A stretch of DNA of 42,030 bases, taken from IMG/VR virus record IMGVR_UViG_3300032293_002217, positions 1 to 42,030 of that record. One strand, given 5' to 3'. Source of the DNA: a virus. The notes under the pieces were generated by a model. That model searched no databases and was not told the origin of the DNA. It worked only from the letters and a program-made list of their open reading frames with translations. Position numbers and translations under genes: made by a program. Positions 1-8,809 of this stretch are shown in pieces (the first letter of the stretch is position 1; each line of letters opens with the position of its first letter).

Positions 1-2
1 AC

Positions 3-632
3 AATGAGCGTCCAGTTATGCTAGAGCTATGTTCGTATTGGGCGCACTATTCAATGTGGTTCTTGCAAAATAAGAAAGAAGGAGTTTCCTATCTTGTCGA
101 GCCAGACTCAGAAAACCTTCAATCTGGGATCTTTAACTTTAAAACAAATGGGTATAACGGTAACTTTATAAATAAGTCCGTAGGACCTATTGACCCATTG
201 CATAATAAAATAAATGATAAGCAGACAAATATTTTAGATTTTAGCGTAGATAATTTTTTTAACGAGTACAATATAGAAAAATTAACAATTCTACACTCTG
301 ACATTCAAGGAGCCGAGATTAACATGCTGCATGGAGCAAAAAAATCTTTGTCTTCGTATTCTATTGATTACGTATTTGTCTCAACTCACAGTCAGAGTAT
401 ACACAGCACCTGTGTAGATATGCTAAAAAGCTATGGGTACATTATAGAAGTTTCTTCTGACGTGGAGACTCACTCTACCTCTCTTGACGGATTTATTTTG
501 GCTACTTCTCCAAACGCAACAAAAATATTTAATAATTTTTTACCACTCGGGAGACTAGACATTTTAAAAACATCTCCAAAAAGTATATTAGACAATCTTG
601 TGTTAACCTATGAAGGAATAAACAATGATTAA
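3..632 (+). CDS. FkbM-family methyltransferase, 5' end missing
   Basis: The reading frame is open to the left edge, and the residues before the first ATG (position 18) read NERPV, which fits the family pattern, so the gene starts outside the window. A motif SDIQGAE (residues 94-100 counted from that ATG) followed by a Met-Leu-x-Gly-Ala stretch is typical of the C-terminal half of FkbM-type SAM-dependent O-methyltransferases, which methylate sugar hydroxyls; the segment VEPD near residue 28 fits the SAM-binding fold. Its stop overlaps the next start by 8 nt, so it is cotranscribed with the GDP-fucose synthase. A sugar substrate is inferred from context. The first (glycine-rich) motif cannot be seen because of the truncation. 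Confidence 0.75.
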   Translation, partial: NERPVMLELCSYWAHYSMWFLQNKKEGVSYLVEPDSENLQSGIFNFKTNGYNGNFINKSVGPIDPLHNKINDKQTNILDFSVDNFFNEYNIEKLTILHSDIQGAEINMLHGAKKSLSSYSIDYVFVSTHSQSIHSTCVDMLKSYGYIIEVSSDVETHSTSLDGFILATSPNATKIFNNFLPLGRLDILKTSPKSILDNLVLTYEGINND

Positions 633-1536
633 GTACTTGATTGCGGGGAGCACCGGGCTTGCAGGCTCTGCTCTATGCAGAAAGTTAGAAGATATAGGCG
701 AAGACTACGTAGGAATTTCTTCAAAAGACTTAGATCTTAAAGATTATAATCAAACGTTAGAAATATTAAAAAGGTACATGCCTCAAAATGTTGTTATTGC
801 TGCCGCAAAAGTAGGCGGAATTAAGGCAAACAACACGTATCCAGTAGAGTTTTTAAACGAAAACATACTAATTGGGATGAACTTAATTAACGCGTCATTT
901 GAATTAAAAATCCCCAATGTAGTATTTCTCGGATCTAGCTGCGTCTATCCAAAATTTGCGCAACAGCCGATGAAAGAACAGTCCTTAATGACCGGCCCTT
1001 TAGAAGAAACTAATTCTGCGTATGCTATCGCGAAGATCGCGTGCATTGAGCTAATAAAGTCGTATCGCAAACAATACGGTTTAAACTGGTTTTCTGTAAT
1101 GCCGACAAACCTATACGGTGAAAACGACAATTTTGATTTAGAAAATAGCCACGTCATGCCAGCAATTCTAAGAAAGGTGCATGAAGCAAAACTAAACAAA
1201 GATAAAAAAGTTCTAATGTGGGGTAGTGGTAATCCAAGAAGAGAGTTCATGAATTCAAACGATTTAGCTGACGCTATAGTATTCTTGATAGATAACAACA
1301 ATCAAAATGATGTTGTAAATGTAGGAGTAGGCTACGACATTACTATAAAAGAATTAGCAGAAAAAATTGCCAAGGAGGTCGAGTACGAAGGAGAGTTCGC
1401 CTGGGATCTGAATTCGTTAGATGGCCACCCTCAAAAACTACTTGACAGTTCTAATATTTTTAACATGGGATGGAAGCCAAAAATAGATATTAACAACGGA
1501 ATACGTGACTATTACGATTGGTATATAAAAAAATGA
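625..1536 (+). CDS. fcl: GDP-L-fucose synthase
   Basis: This short-chain dehydrogenase would convert GDP-4-keto-6-deoxymannose to GDP-L-fucose by 3,5-epimerisation and NADPH-dependent reduction in the cytoplasm. The Rossmann motif GSTGLAG is at residues 8-14, the family-typical AAKVGGIKAN at 60-69, the catalytic Ser in GSSCVYP near 104-105, and the YxxxK pair is Y133/K137. The length of 303 residues is normal for the family and all catalytic residues seem present. It lies between an FkbM methyltransferase (8-nt overlap) and a GT10 fucosyltransferase (ATGA overlap), which supports a fucose-transfer role. The preceding enzyme, GDP-mannose 4,6-dehydratase, is not in the window and could be upstream or supplied by the host. 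Codons are AT-rich compared with the rest of the window, which suggests recent acquisition. Confidence 0.9.
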   Translation: MIKYLIAGSTGLAGSALCRKLEDIGEDYVGISSKDLDLKDYNQTLEILKRYMPQNVVIAAAKVGGIKANNTYPVEFLNENILIGMNLINASFELKIPNVVFLGSSCVYPKFAQQPMKEQSLMTGPLEETNSAYAIAKIACIELIKSYRKQYGLNWFSVMPTNLYGENDNFDLENSHVMPAILRKVHEAKLNKDKKVLMWGSGNPRREFMNSNDLADAIVFLIDNNNQNDVVNVGVGYDITIKELAEKIAKEVEYEGEFAWDLNSLDGHPQKLLDSSNIFNMGWKPKIDINNGIRDYYDWYIKK

Positions 1537-2504
1537 AAAGACTATTACAAAAGGAAGTAGGGAATGACGCAGTGAAAAAAATATTCTTGATGCACGAAAA
1601 AAATGACGATGTCGCACTATTCTTATATAAAGTTATGGTAAATCTTTTTAATAAAGTAGAAGTTGTTAAAAATTATTCGGAGTGTGATATTTGCATAATT
1701 GGAACGCATCCAGATGACTTGTCTGCAAATAACTTTAATATGCTGAGCTCTGAAAAAATAAATTTTTTTGTAGTAGGAGAAAGTTCATTGTGGTTTAAGT
1801 ATTTTAGAAGAATTAGTTTCTATCAAAATAAAGATTTTTTAGATAAAGTCTATGTTGTTGGAGTGGCAGAGAATTTTTTACAGGGTAAAAAGTTTATTGA
1901 ATTGCCCTATTGGAAAATCCATATAGATTGGTTTGAAAATAGCAGCGATCTAATATCTTTAAATGAAATTAAAAATAATAAGTGGAGATCAAAAGATAAA
2001 GATATGTCTGCATCATTTGTTTCAAGCTATAAGTACTGGAATTTAAATAATGATTTTTCTAATCAATACGACATAAACCTTGAGCCAAAGCAAAGATATA
2101 GATATGTTGAAAATATTAAAAATAATTTTTTAAACGTTGAAGAGTCACTTTTAAAAAATATAAAACCTGGAGTCAAAGGTAAATTAGATTTTATTTCAAA
2201 TCATCTAATACACCTTCCATTTGAAAATTCAGTAAAGAGCGGATATGTAACAGAAAAACTTTTTCATGGACTTGTCGCCGGCTGCGTAAACTTGTACTAT
2301 GGAGATGAATCTTCTATAAAATATTTTAATAAAGATTCTTTTTTTATTTTCAACGATGAAGAAAGCTTATTTATTCAGATAGAAAAAATAAAGGATCTAT
2401 GTAGTTCAAGAAAAAAAATAAAAGAATTCTTAGAAATTGATCCATTTCTAGATAATCTAGAAATAGAAAATTTTATGAGTGAAATATATTTAATTGCAAA
2501 ATAG
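1533..2504 (+). CDS. Glycosyltransferase family 10 (fucosyltransferase-like)
   Basis: The C-terminal part carries the GT10 donor-binding signature: FENS at residues 230-233, YVTEK at 238-242, then an aliphatic stretch ending in YYGD. In characterised GT10 enzymes this region binds GDP-fucose. The N-terminal 200 residues are poorly conserved, as is usual for the acceptor-binding half. I start the gene at ATG 1533, which overlaps the previous stop as ATGA; an in-frame TTG at 1518 is less likely. Placement directly after GDP-L-fucose synthase gives a donor-synthesis and donor-transfer pair. The acceptor is unknown; a virion or host-surface glycan is inference. The gene is one of the most AT-rich in the window. 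Confidence 0.82.
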   Translation: MKRLLQKEVGNDAVKKIFLMHEKNDDVALFLYKVMVNLFNKVEVVKNYSECDICIIGTHPDDLSANNFNMLSSEKINFFVVGESSLWFKYFRRISFYQNKDFLDKVYVVGVAENFLQGKKFIELPYWKIHIDWFENSSDLISLNEIKNNKWRSKDKDMSASFVSSYKYWNLNNDFSNQYDINLEPKQRYRYVENIKNNFLNVEESLLKNIKPGVKGKLDFISNHLIHLPFENSVKSGYVTEKLFHGLVAGCVNLYYGDESSIKYFNKDSFFIFNDEESLFIQIEKIKDLCSSRKKIKEFLEIDPFLDNLEIENFMSEIYLIAK

Positions 2505-2528
2505 CAAGGCAAAGCAGACATAAAATAT

Positions 2529-2558
2529 TTAACACGCTATAGTGCTTAATCTTAAACT
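2529..2558 (+). promoter_or_regulatory. Candidate promoter before the second FkbM gene
   Basis: TTAACA (2529-2534) lies 18 nt before TAAACT (2553-2558), about 26 nt before the ATG. The ten bases TTAACACGCT recur on the minus strand upstream of the ribonucleotide reductase (18041-18050), also ahead of a -10-like box. The element is weak by consensus, so confidence is low. Confidence 0.35.
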
Positions 2559-2584
2559 ATTTATTCTACGAAAGGAAAAAATGT

Positions 2585-3271
2585 ATGATAATCGATCAGT
2601 TTAAAAGTTTTTGTAAAAGTAAAGAGTCTTACGCACAGTTAAATCAAGATCTTTTAGTCTTGTTCTTCCTAGGAGACCGTCCAGGATACTTTGTAGAATT
2701 CGGTGCCTGCGATGGAATTTATCTTTCCAATACTTTTTTGCTCGAGACATACTACAACTGGTCAGGAGTACTTGTAGAGCCGTCCCCCTACTACAGTAAG
2801 GTACTAAAAGAAAAAAGATTGTCAAAAATAGATACTCTTTGCGTGTCAGATAAAAGCGGAGACAGCGTTGATTTTGTAGAGGTTGACGGAACTAGGTGTC
2901 TATCTGGAATATATAACTATGCGTTTAATGATATGCACTCAGAAGCTAGAAGGTCTAAAGGAGTAACCTATAAGGTTGATACAATCTCCCTTAAAGATTT
3001 GCTCGATAAGCATGACGCTCCAAACGTAATAGACTATATTTCTATTGACACAGAAGGATCTGAGTATTCTATTCTTAAAGCATATGATTTTTCTAGAGTA
3101 TTTAAAGTAATCACTGTTGAGCACAATAATACGTATCAAAAACCAATGATTGATAGTCTTTTGACATCTCACGGGTACGTTAATGTTTTTCCAGCAGAGT
3201 CCCAGTGGGACGGCTGGTACGTATTATCAGACATATATGAAAGCGCTAAAGCGGCGGTGCAAGGCAAATAA
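2585..3271 (+). CDS. FkbM-family methyltransferase
   Basis: A complete FkbM-type SAM-dependent methyltransferase of 228 residues. The SAM motif VEFGACDG is at 37-44, the ribose-contacting acidic motif VEP near 64-66, and IDTEGSE at 154-160. It is clearly homologous along its whole length to the gene at 20179-20859 (shared GYFVEFGA, SNT, IDTEG and TVEH blocks) but is far more AT-rich. The start at 2585 follows a good ribosome-binding site, GAAAGG. It is the last gene of the fucose block and has its own 80-nt upstream gap with a possible promoter. O-methylation of a sugar such as fucose is inferred from family and neighbours. Confidence 0.82.
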   Translation: MIIDQFKSFCKSKESYAQLNQDLLVLFFLGDRPGYFVEFGACDGIYLSNTFLLETYYNWSGVLVEPSPYYSKVLKEKRLSKIDTLCVSDKSGDSVDFVEVDGTRCLSGIYNYAFNDMHSEARRSKGVTYKVDTISLKDLLDKHDAPNVIDYISIDTEGSEYSILKAYDFSRVFKVITVEHNNTYQKPMIDSLLTSHGYVNVFPAESQWDGWYVLSDIYESAKAAVQGK

Positions 3272-3348
3272 AAAAGAAGGGCTAGTAACTCGCAGGATAA
3301 TAGTATAGAATAGGCAATACCATAACTTAATAAAATAAGAGGACCCAA

Positions 3349-6300
3349 GTGCCCCGTAAAGCTATCCGTGGGGGAGAGCACGAGACACCGAAGCCAGACC
3401 TATCTAAGGCAGTACTCTACACGAGTCTCCTAGCAGGTTATATCTTTATGACTCCGTCTTCCGCGTACGCAGAAGATGTCGTAGTCACTCCCAATCCGGA
3501 CCCAAATCAAACAAGTCCGAATCCATCTCCGTCAACTGAGCCAGCGCCTTCAACACCACCAGCGCCAGCAACAGAGCAGCCACAAGACCCACAACCTTCT
3601 TCATCTACGAATCTTATACCCGCTCCTCCTGCCACGACTCCCGAGACTTCTTCACCTCCACCTCCTACAAACGCAGAGCTTGTAGCCCAGGCAACTCAAA
3701 CAGTTACCGCCGCGACCGCAGCTCTTGAAGAGGTTAAAACAGTATCCGAGGCGCAACCAACTCCTGCTCCTGAAACAACTACGACCGCAATAGAAACCGC
3801 CGAGACAACGCTCACTACCGCGACCACGGCAATTGCAACCGCGACTGCAGCAGTTGAAACAGCAGCCTCCACCCAGGCAGCGGCGGATACTGCCCAGGCA
3901 GCCGTCACAGCCGTTACCGAAACTCAACTCGCTCCTGCGCAGGAAACTCTCGTAACTAAGACTGCAGAGGTAGCCGTAGCTTCCGCGGCAGTTGATACTC
4001 AAGAGGTCGTCGTTGCTCAGGCAACTACCGAGGTAGCTCAAGCAGAGACAGTTCTCGCAACTGCGTCTGCTGCGGTTGATGCTCAACAAACAGTTGTAAC
4101 TCAGGTAACTGCTGAGGCAACCGTTGCTCAACAAGCGTCCGACGCGGCGAATACGTCTACATCTACCGTTACAACCGAGACATTTAATAACAATACAGTA
4201 TCCAGCGCGGTGTCAATTACTGTTAACGGTGCTCCAGTTTCAACTACATCTAATAATAACGTCTACCTTTCATCAGGTTGGAACACTGGAAACCCTAGTG
4301 TTGTCTCCGGTAGCGCACTTGTTTTGCAAAGCTCTTCAGCTCCCGTGCTAATTCAATTTGCCTCCACAAGCGTCTCCCAGGTAGAGTTTGGCGTCTACGC
4401 TAAGAACGGTGATAGCTCTGCTACCACTACGTTCTCTGACGGCACAGCATCTACCTTCACTATTGAAAACAACGTGTCTACTCAAAATGGACAACCTAAC
4501 GACACATTTACGCACGTAGAGACGATTGCAGCTCCCGACGGAAAAAACATCTCTTCTATCTCAATTGACGCCAACTGGGACTACTACATCATTGACAATA
4601 TAAAGGTAACGTCTACAACTACTACCTCGGACCCTGCTCTTCTAGCTACCGCCCAGCAAGCACAGGCAGTTGTCGTTGCAGAGACTCAAACGCTTACTAC
4701 GTTGCAAGTAGCAGAGACAGTAGCTGCAACTGATCTTTCAAATAAGCAAACAGTTCTTACCACTGAAACTCAAACGCTTAACCAACTAACAGTTGTTGAA
4801 GCTCAAAAGACCCAGGAAGTTCAACAAGCACAAACAGCGGTCACTGTAGCTCAAGCGGCGGTTGCTACCGCACAGGTTGAAGCTCAACAGACAGCAGAGG
4901 TTGCAGCCGTTGCACAAGTAGCAGCTACCAACGCAGTTGCAGACATGCAAGAGAAGGTTACCATTGCACAGGCAGCGGTTACGGTTGCAGATATCCACGT
5001 TGACGTAGATGTTGCTCAGACAGCAGTTAATGCACAGGCAGTCCAAGCAGTTGCAAATAATATTGTAGTTGAAGCAGCTCCTGCAATTGCTGCGGCTCAA
5101 ACAGCAGTCGATGACGCACGCTCAGTTGCGGTTGCAGCTTCACAGGCAGTCGATCTTGCGGTTTCCGCTAATACATCCGCTCCTGCGGTTGCAGTTGTTC
5201 AAGAGGTAATTGAAGATAAGACAGCGGTTGTTGCAGCAGCAACCACTGTAGTTGCAAATGAAACCCAACAAGCAGCCGACGCGCAGGCAGCGTTAGATGC
5301 AGCGCAGGCAATCGTTAACGCGCAAACAACTACAGGCATTGAAGCTAAGACATATAACAATGCAGGATACAACAACATGCCTCCCCTCCCTGGAGAAAAT
5401 CGTCTTCTTACCACAACCACAGTTAATAACATTGACTTCCAATGGGGCTCAGGACAAGTTCTTAACTCCGGACTTTCTGAAGACGTTGCGGTTAAGTTTA
5501 CGTCTCAGCTAACAGCTCCTGTCACCGGCACCATTTACTTCTTTGCTCCCGCGGATGATGGAACCATCCTCCAGCTCGATGGCAACACGGTCATTAACGA
5601 TTGGTATGACAAGGGCGGCGGAGGATCGGTTATGACCTATAACGTTGTCCAAGGTGATCCTATGGATATGACGTTTTGGTTCTATGAGAATGGTGGAGGT
5701 GCAGGTGTCACCCTCATGTGGAACCTTGGAAACGGCTGGGAGCCAATTCCTTCATCCGCGTTTACTCGCTCATCTGCAACACTTCAACAGGTTACCGCGT
5801 TAACTAATGCGCAAAGTATCTTGACTATTGAAACACAACAACTTGCGTCTGCAAATTCAACTTTGCAAACAGCGCAGACAAATCTTACCCAAGCGCAACA
5901 AAATCTTTTACTTGCGCAGCAAGCAGATGCAGCTGTTAGCTTAGCGTCTGCGTCTGTTACCGCCGCGATTAACGCAATCAACCAGGCAGAGATCGTTGTT
6001 AATAATATGCCTGCAGGTATTCACGCAAACCTAACACCTACGATTACATCGGTCGGTGTTGGAGATCGTGCGATTATTATCGAGCTGGTAGCGCCCGTCG
6101 GTGAAGTAGCAAACACTTGGTTTTATCAAGTAGTTGCGTTAGACCCTGACGCTGCAAATCCTTATGAAGGTCAAACATTAAATACAAACGGTGCGCCTGA
6201 TTCATTTACGATTACAGGATTAACAAACGGCGCGGACTATTTAATTCGTGTTGCGCACTGGAATGGATCTGTAAGCTCGTTCGTTGAAACAACTGTAACT

Positions 6301-7440
6301 CCTACAGACCCTTACGTCGCCCCTCCATCTGTAGTTGTAGTTCCAGAATCCCCTGCACCAGATCCAGCTCCCGCTCCTCAAGAACCAGAAGACCCAGCTC
6401 CAACTCCTGAAGAAGAAGCTCCAACTCCTGAAGAGGAGTCAACTACTCCTCCTGACGAAGAGGAGTCTGAGCCAGAACCTGAAGACCCTGAAGAGACTTC
6501 TCCAGAAGAAGAACAACCAACCGACCCAGATAACCCAGAGCAGCCAGAAGAAGAGCCAGCGCCAGAAGAGGAAGCCCCAGAACCAGAAGAACCAGAAGCC
6601 CCAGAAGAGCAAGAACCCGTCGAAGAAGAAGAATCACCTGAAGAACCTCCTGTAGAAGAAGAGCCAGAAACTGAGCCAGAGCCAGAAACTGAAACCGAAC
6701 CGGAGCCAGATCCTACACCATCTGCTAAGGAAACTACGACAGAAGCTCTTTCAGACGGTAAAGTTTCTGCTGCCGAGGCAAAGGCTGTTGGCGCATCACT
6801 TGCTGCTGACGGAAAAGTTTCTTCCGCAGAAATTCGTGACGTCGTAGCTCAAATCTCCGGCGGAGGAGAGCTTACCGCTTCTGAACGTGGTGCGGTTGCT
6901 GCGGTGTTAGTTGCTGCGTTTACAAATAACGGAGATCCAGTTCCTGCGTCGGCGATGGCCGCTGCTGGAATCGAGTATAAGGATCTTCCTCCTTCAACTC
7001 CGGTTGATGTTCGCACAGACGCAAATGGAAATGCAATTGTCATTGCCGCCGAGGTTGCGGCAGACATCGCACTCGTTACAGACCCAGGAGCTCTCGCGGC
7101 TGCACTCCTAACAGATCCGGGAGCAGCGCTTGCTGCTCTTGGAAGCTTAGGTGCGGACATGTCCGAGGAGGAACGTGAAGAGTCTGAAAAGGCTATCGTT
7201 GCAAGCGTTATTGCTGCAGGCGTTGCGGTGCAAGCAGCAGCCTCTGCAGCAGTTGCGGCGGCGACAACAACCTCTGCACCTAGCGCCCCTTCATCATCTA
7301 CTCCTCGCACAGGAGGAGATGGAGGAGCACCCGTTGCCCGTGAAAACGGTACAACACGTAGAAAAGCACCATCTAAAACAAAGAAGCCCGCTCAAAAATC
7401 GGGTAGAATACGTCGTATTCGTCTAAGGAGACTAAAATAA
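3349..7440 (+). CDS. Large exported multidomain protein with PA14 domain
   Basis: A 1363-residue protein starting at GTG after AGAGGA. Residues 21-41 are hydrophobic and end in AYA-ED, like a signal peptide or anchor. Two long Ala/Thr/Gln/Val-rich coiled-coil regions (about 103-270 and 425-660) flank a beta-rich domain (about 275-425) ending in DYYIIDNIKV, like carbohydrate-binding sandwiches. A PA14-like domain follows (about 661-802, with FFAPADDGT and LQLDG), then more coiled coil, an FnIII-like domain (about 893-985), a Pro/Glu-rich acidic spacer (987-1125), repeats of the type DGKVSxAE, an Ala-rich helix and a very basic C-terminus. PA14 and FnIII suggest glycan binding on a surface. It could be an exported host-surface protein or a virion adhesin; I cannot tell which. 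The following membrane protein overlaps by one base. Confidence 0.72.
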   Translation: MPRKAIRGGEHETPKPDLSKAVLYTSLLAGYIFMTPSSAYAEDVVVTPNPDPNQTSPNPSPSTEPAPSTPPAPATEQPQDPQPSSSTNLIPAPPATTPETSSPPPPTNAELVAQATQTVTAATAALEEVKTVSEAQPTPAPETTTTAIETAETTLTTATTAIATATAAVETAASTQAAADTAQAAVTAVTETQLAPAQETLVTKTAEVAVASAAVDTQEVVVAQATTEVAQAETVLATASAAVDAQQTVVTQVTAEATVAQQASDAANTSTSTVTTETFNNNTVSSAVSITVNGAPVSTTSNNNVYLSSGWNTGNPSVVSGSALVLQSSSAPVLIQFASTSVSQVEFGVYAKNGDSSATTTFSDGTASTFTIENNVSTQNGQPNDTFTHVETIAAPDGKNISSISIDANWDYYIIDNIKVTSTTTTSDPALLATAQQAQAVVVAETQTLTTLQVAETVAATDLSNKQTVLTTETQTLNQLTVVEAQKTQEVQQAQTAVTVAQAAVATAQVEAQQTAEVAAVAQVAATNAVADMQEKVTIAQAAVTVADIHVDVDVAQTAVNAQAVQAVANNIVVEAAPAIAAAQTAVDDARSVAVAASQAVDLAVSANTSAPAVAVVQEVIEDKTAVVAAATTVVANETQQAADAQAALDAAQAIVNAQTTTGIEAKTYNNAGYNNMPPLPGENRLLTTTTVNNIDFQWGSGQVLNSGLSEDVAVKFTSQLTAPVTGTIYFFAPADDGTILQLDGNTVINDWYDKGGGGSVMTYNVVQGDPMDMTFWFYENGGGAGVTLMWNLGNGWEPIPSSAFTRSSATLQQVTALTNAQSILTIETQQLASANSTLQTAQTNLTQAQQNLLLAQQADAAVSLASASVTAAINAINQAEIVVNNMPAGIHANLTPTITSVGVGDRAIIIELVAPVGEVANTWFYQVVALDPDAANPYEGQTLNTNGAPDSFTITGLTNGADYLIRVAHWNGSVSSFVETTVTPTDPYVAPPSVVVVPESPAPDPAPAPQEPEDPAPTPEEEAPTPEEESTTPPDEEESEPEPEDPEETSPEEEQPTDPDNPEQPEEEPAPEEEAPEPEEPEAPEEQEPVEEEESPEEPPVEEEPETEPEPETETEPEPDPTPSAKETTTEALSDGKVSAAEAKAVGASLAADGKVSSAEIRDVVAQISGGGELTASERGAVAAVLVAAFTNNGDPVPASAMAAAGIEYKDLPPSTPVDVRTDANGNAIVIAAEVAADIALVTDPGALAAALLTDPGAALAALGSLGADMSEEEREESEKAIVASVIAAGVAVQAAASAAVAAATTTSAPSAPSSSTPRTGGDGGAPVARENGTTRRKAPSKTKKPAQKSGRIRRIRLRRLK

Positions 7441-7619
7441 TGATGAACTTTATTCGCGACATGGTTGACCAAACATTTACCCTTTTGGGTATGTTCGTCG
7501 CATGGTTAGTCCTTGACGGATCTGCAAAGACTGTTACAGGTTACGCTATCATTCTCTGCACCATTTTTTGGGCTATTACCTACCCAATTCGTAACCCTAA
7601 GGATGATGAAGAAGAGTAA
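7440..7619 (+). CDS. Small membrane protein, 59 residues
   Basis: The start ATG shares a base with the stop of the large exported protein (TAATG), a classic coupling arrangement; a second ATG follows immediately. Residues about 13-27 and 35-50 are hydrophobic, giving one or two membrane helices, and the tail KDDEEE is acidic. I recognise no family. Coupled translation with the exported protein suggests a joint job such as anchoring or secretion; a holin-like role is possible but not supported by anything specific. Confidence 0.7.
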   Translation: MMNFIRDMVDQTFTLLGMFVAWLVLDGSAKTVTGYAIILCTIFWAITYPIRNPKDDEEE

Positions 7620-7643
7620 TATCTTCCTTCCTTTAATTTTATA

Positions 7644-7697
7644 ATACACGCAGTTCGTGTATATAATCAAACCCGTTAAGTAGTTCTACCCAACGGG
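7644..7697 (+). promoter_or_regulatory. Two hairpins, the second covering the next ribosome-binding site
   Basis: ATACACG (7644-7650) pairs with CGTGTAT (7656-7662) around a 5-nt loop. CCCGTT (7672-7677) pairs with AACGGG (7692-7697), and the GGG of that arm begins the ribosome-binding site GGGAGAG of the gene at 7709. The first may end the upstream transcript; the second could hide the ribosome-binding site and control translation. This is read directly from the sequence; function is inference. Confidence 0.4.
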
Positions 7698-7708
7698 AGA
7701 GATTGAAG

Positions 7709-8023
7709 ATGAAAAGACTTGTTGTATATGTCGTTAACGTTGACGAAGATGTAGCCGAAAAAGCATTTGATAATGCAATCGAGGCTACTTCTCTTTTGCC
7801 TTTTGTAGACATAAAGAAAAAGACAATTAGCGTTGAGCCACATGATGACTACCGTGGCATCATTGCGTCCTTTGACTACGACCTTACAATCCCAGATCCT
7901 GATAACGCCAACATAAAGAAGGCGTCCGTTGCGGTGCATGAAGCAATCCAAGCGATTATTAAGTCCAACCTGTGGAATGTATCTGCAGCTCGCGTAATGA
8001 CAGAATCAGGAAACCCACAATGA
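7709..8023 (+). CDS. Hypothetical protein
   Basis: A 104-residue soluble protein beginning MKRLVVYVVNVDED. I chose the ATG at 7709, seven bases after GGGAGAG, over an in-frame TTG six bases earlier. The chain has an alternating beta/alpha character with an acidic middle and no Cys pattern, membrane segment or motif I recognise. Its stop overlaps the next start as ATGA, so it heads a coupled string of small genes running to about 9.6 kb. Confidence 0.7.
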   Translation: MKRLVVYVVNVDEDVAEKAFDNAIEATSLLPFVDIKKKTISVEPHDDYRGIIASFDYDLTIPDPDNANIKKASVAVHEAIQAIIKSNLWNVSAARVMTESGNPQ

Positions 8024-8499
8024 AAAAAGACTTTGAAGAGATTACCGAAAAGTACGCGGCTAAAATTGCGCCTCACCTTGATCTTGCAAAGAAGGCTTAT
8101 GGCTTGCGCGGACAGGCTACCCCTGCGCATAAGGCAAGCACTAAGTACACCGAGCTTGTGAAAGAGTATTACGCAAAAGGTGGCTCCCTTGTTGCTCTCG
8201 CAGATAAGTTAGGTGTTGCTTATTCTGGCCTGCGGCGACGAGTTTTTACCTCGGCCATTCCCCCTGTAGCTCGTAAGAATCGCTCACGCGCATCCGAGGA
8301 GACCATCGCAAAGGCCATGGAGTCCATTCTTAAGGCACGAGATACGTCAACCGAGGATTACCATCAAGAGCTTCACAAAGCTTATCACGAAGGCATCTCC
8401 CTTGCTACCGTGTCTAAAGCTCTAGGTCTATCGTCATCTGCCCCTCTCTACTACGCCGTCCAGCGTCATGAGACGCGTCTGCAAGAAGCTAAGAAGTAA
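8020..8499 (+). CDS. Putative DNA-binding protein with two helix-turn-helix-like segments
   Basis: The protein of 159 residues begins at ATG 8020, overlapping the preceding stop by ATGA; an in-frame ATG 48 bases upstream would lie deep inside the previous gene and is less likely. Two segments resemble helix-turn-helix units: one around SLVALADKLGVAYSGLRRR and one around SLATVSKALGLSSS. Basic residues follow the first. Such duplicated small HTH proteins are common phage regulators. No specific family is recognised, so a regulatory role is inference. Confidence 0.65.
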   Translation: MKKDFEEITEKYAAKIAPHLDLAKKAYGLRGQATPAHKASTKYTELVKEYYAKGGSLVALADKLGVAYSGLRRRVFTSAIPPVARKNRSRASEETIAKAMESILKARDTSTEDYHQELHKAYHEGISLATVSKALGLSSSAPLYYAVQRHETRLQEAKK

Positions 8500-8503
8500 T
8501 TAA

Positions 8504-8809
8504 ATGAGCGCGGACAACTACTACATCATTCGTAAACATCCGCTAGGTGGGTTCACCTATGTTATGGGTTTTGCGTCTGACGTAGATGAAGATGACTTCG
8601 AGATTGTCCCAGACGCGACAGAGTCTGACCCTCGCTTTGATACGAAGGAAGAAGCAATGCAGGCTTCTCTTCTTGAGTATTCAGAGTACGGCAGTAACTA
8701 CCATCCCGAAACATGCGATAAGCATGACATACTCTATGTCTCCTGTGATACCTGCGGTGACATGGACGAATATTGCAAATCTTGCGACTACTCTAAAGGA
8801 CATATGTGA
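8504..8809 (+). CDS. Hypothetical acidic protein with C-terminal Cys cluster
   Basis: A 101-residue protein beginning MSADNYYIIRK. The C-terminal part holds six cysteines including a CDTCG motif and CKSC, a likely zinc-binding knuckle. The N-terminal half is acidic, with a beta-rich start. It starts 4 nt after the previous stop without a strong ribosome-binding site and overlaps the next gene by one base (TGATG), so it is translationally coupled on both sides. Family unknown. Confidence 0.65.
   Translation: MSADNYYIIRKHPLGGFTYVMGFASDVDEDDFEIVPDATESDPRFDTKEEAMQASLLEYSEYGSNYHPETCDKHDILYVSCDTCGDMDEYCKSCDYSKGHM

Noticed and set aside
3652-4134. Leftward Cys/Ser/Gly-rich frames opposite the 1363-residue protein
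   Set aside because: They arise from the antisense of Ala/Thr/Gln codon repeats and have no start signals.
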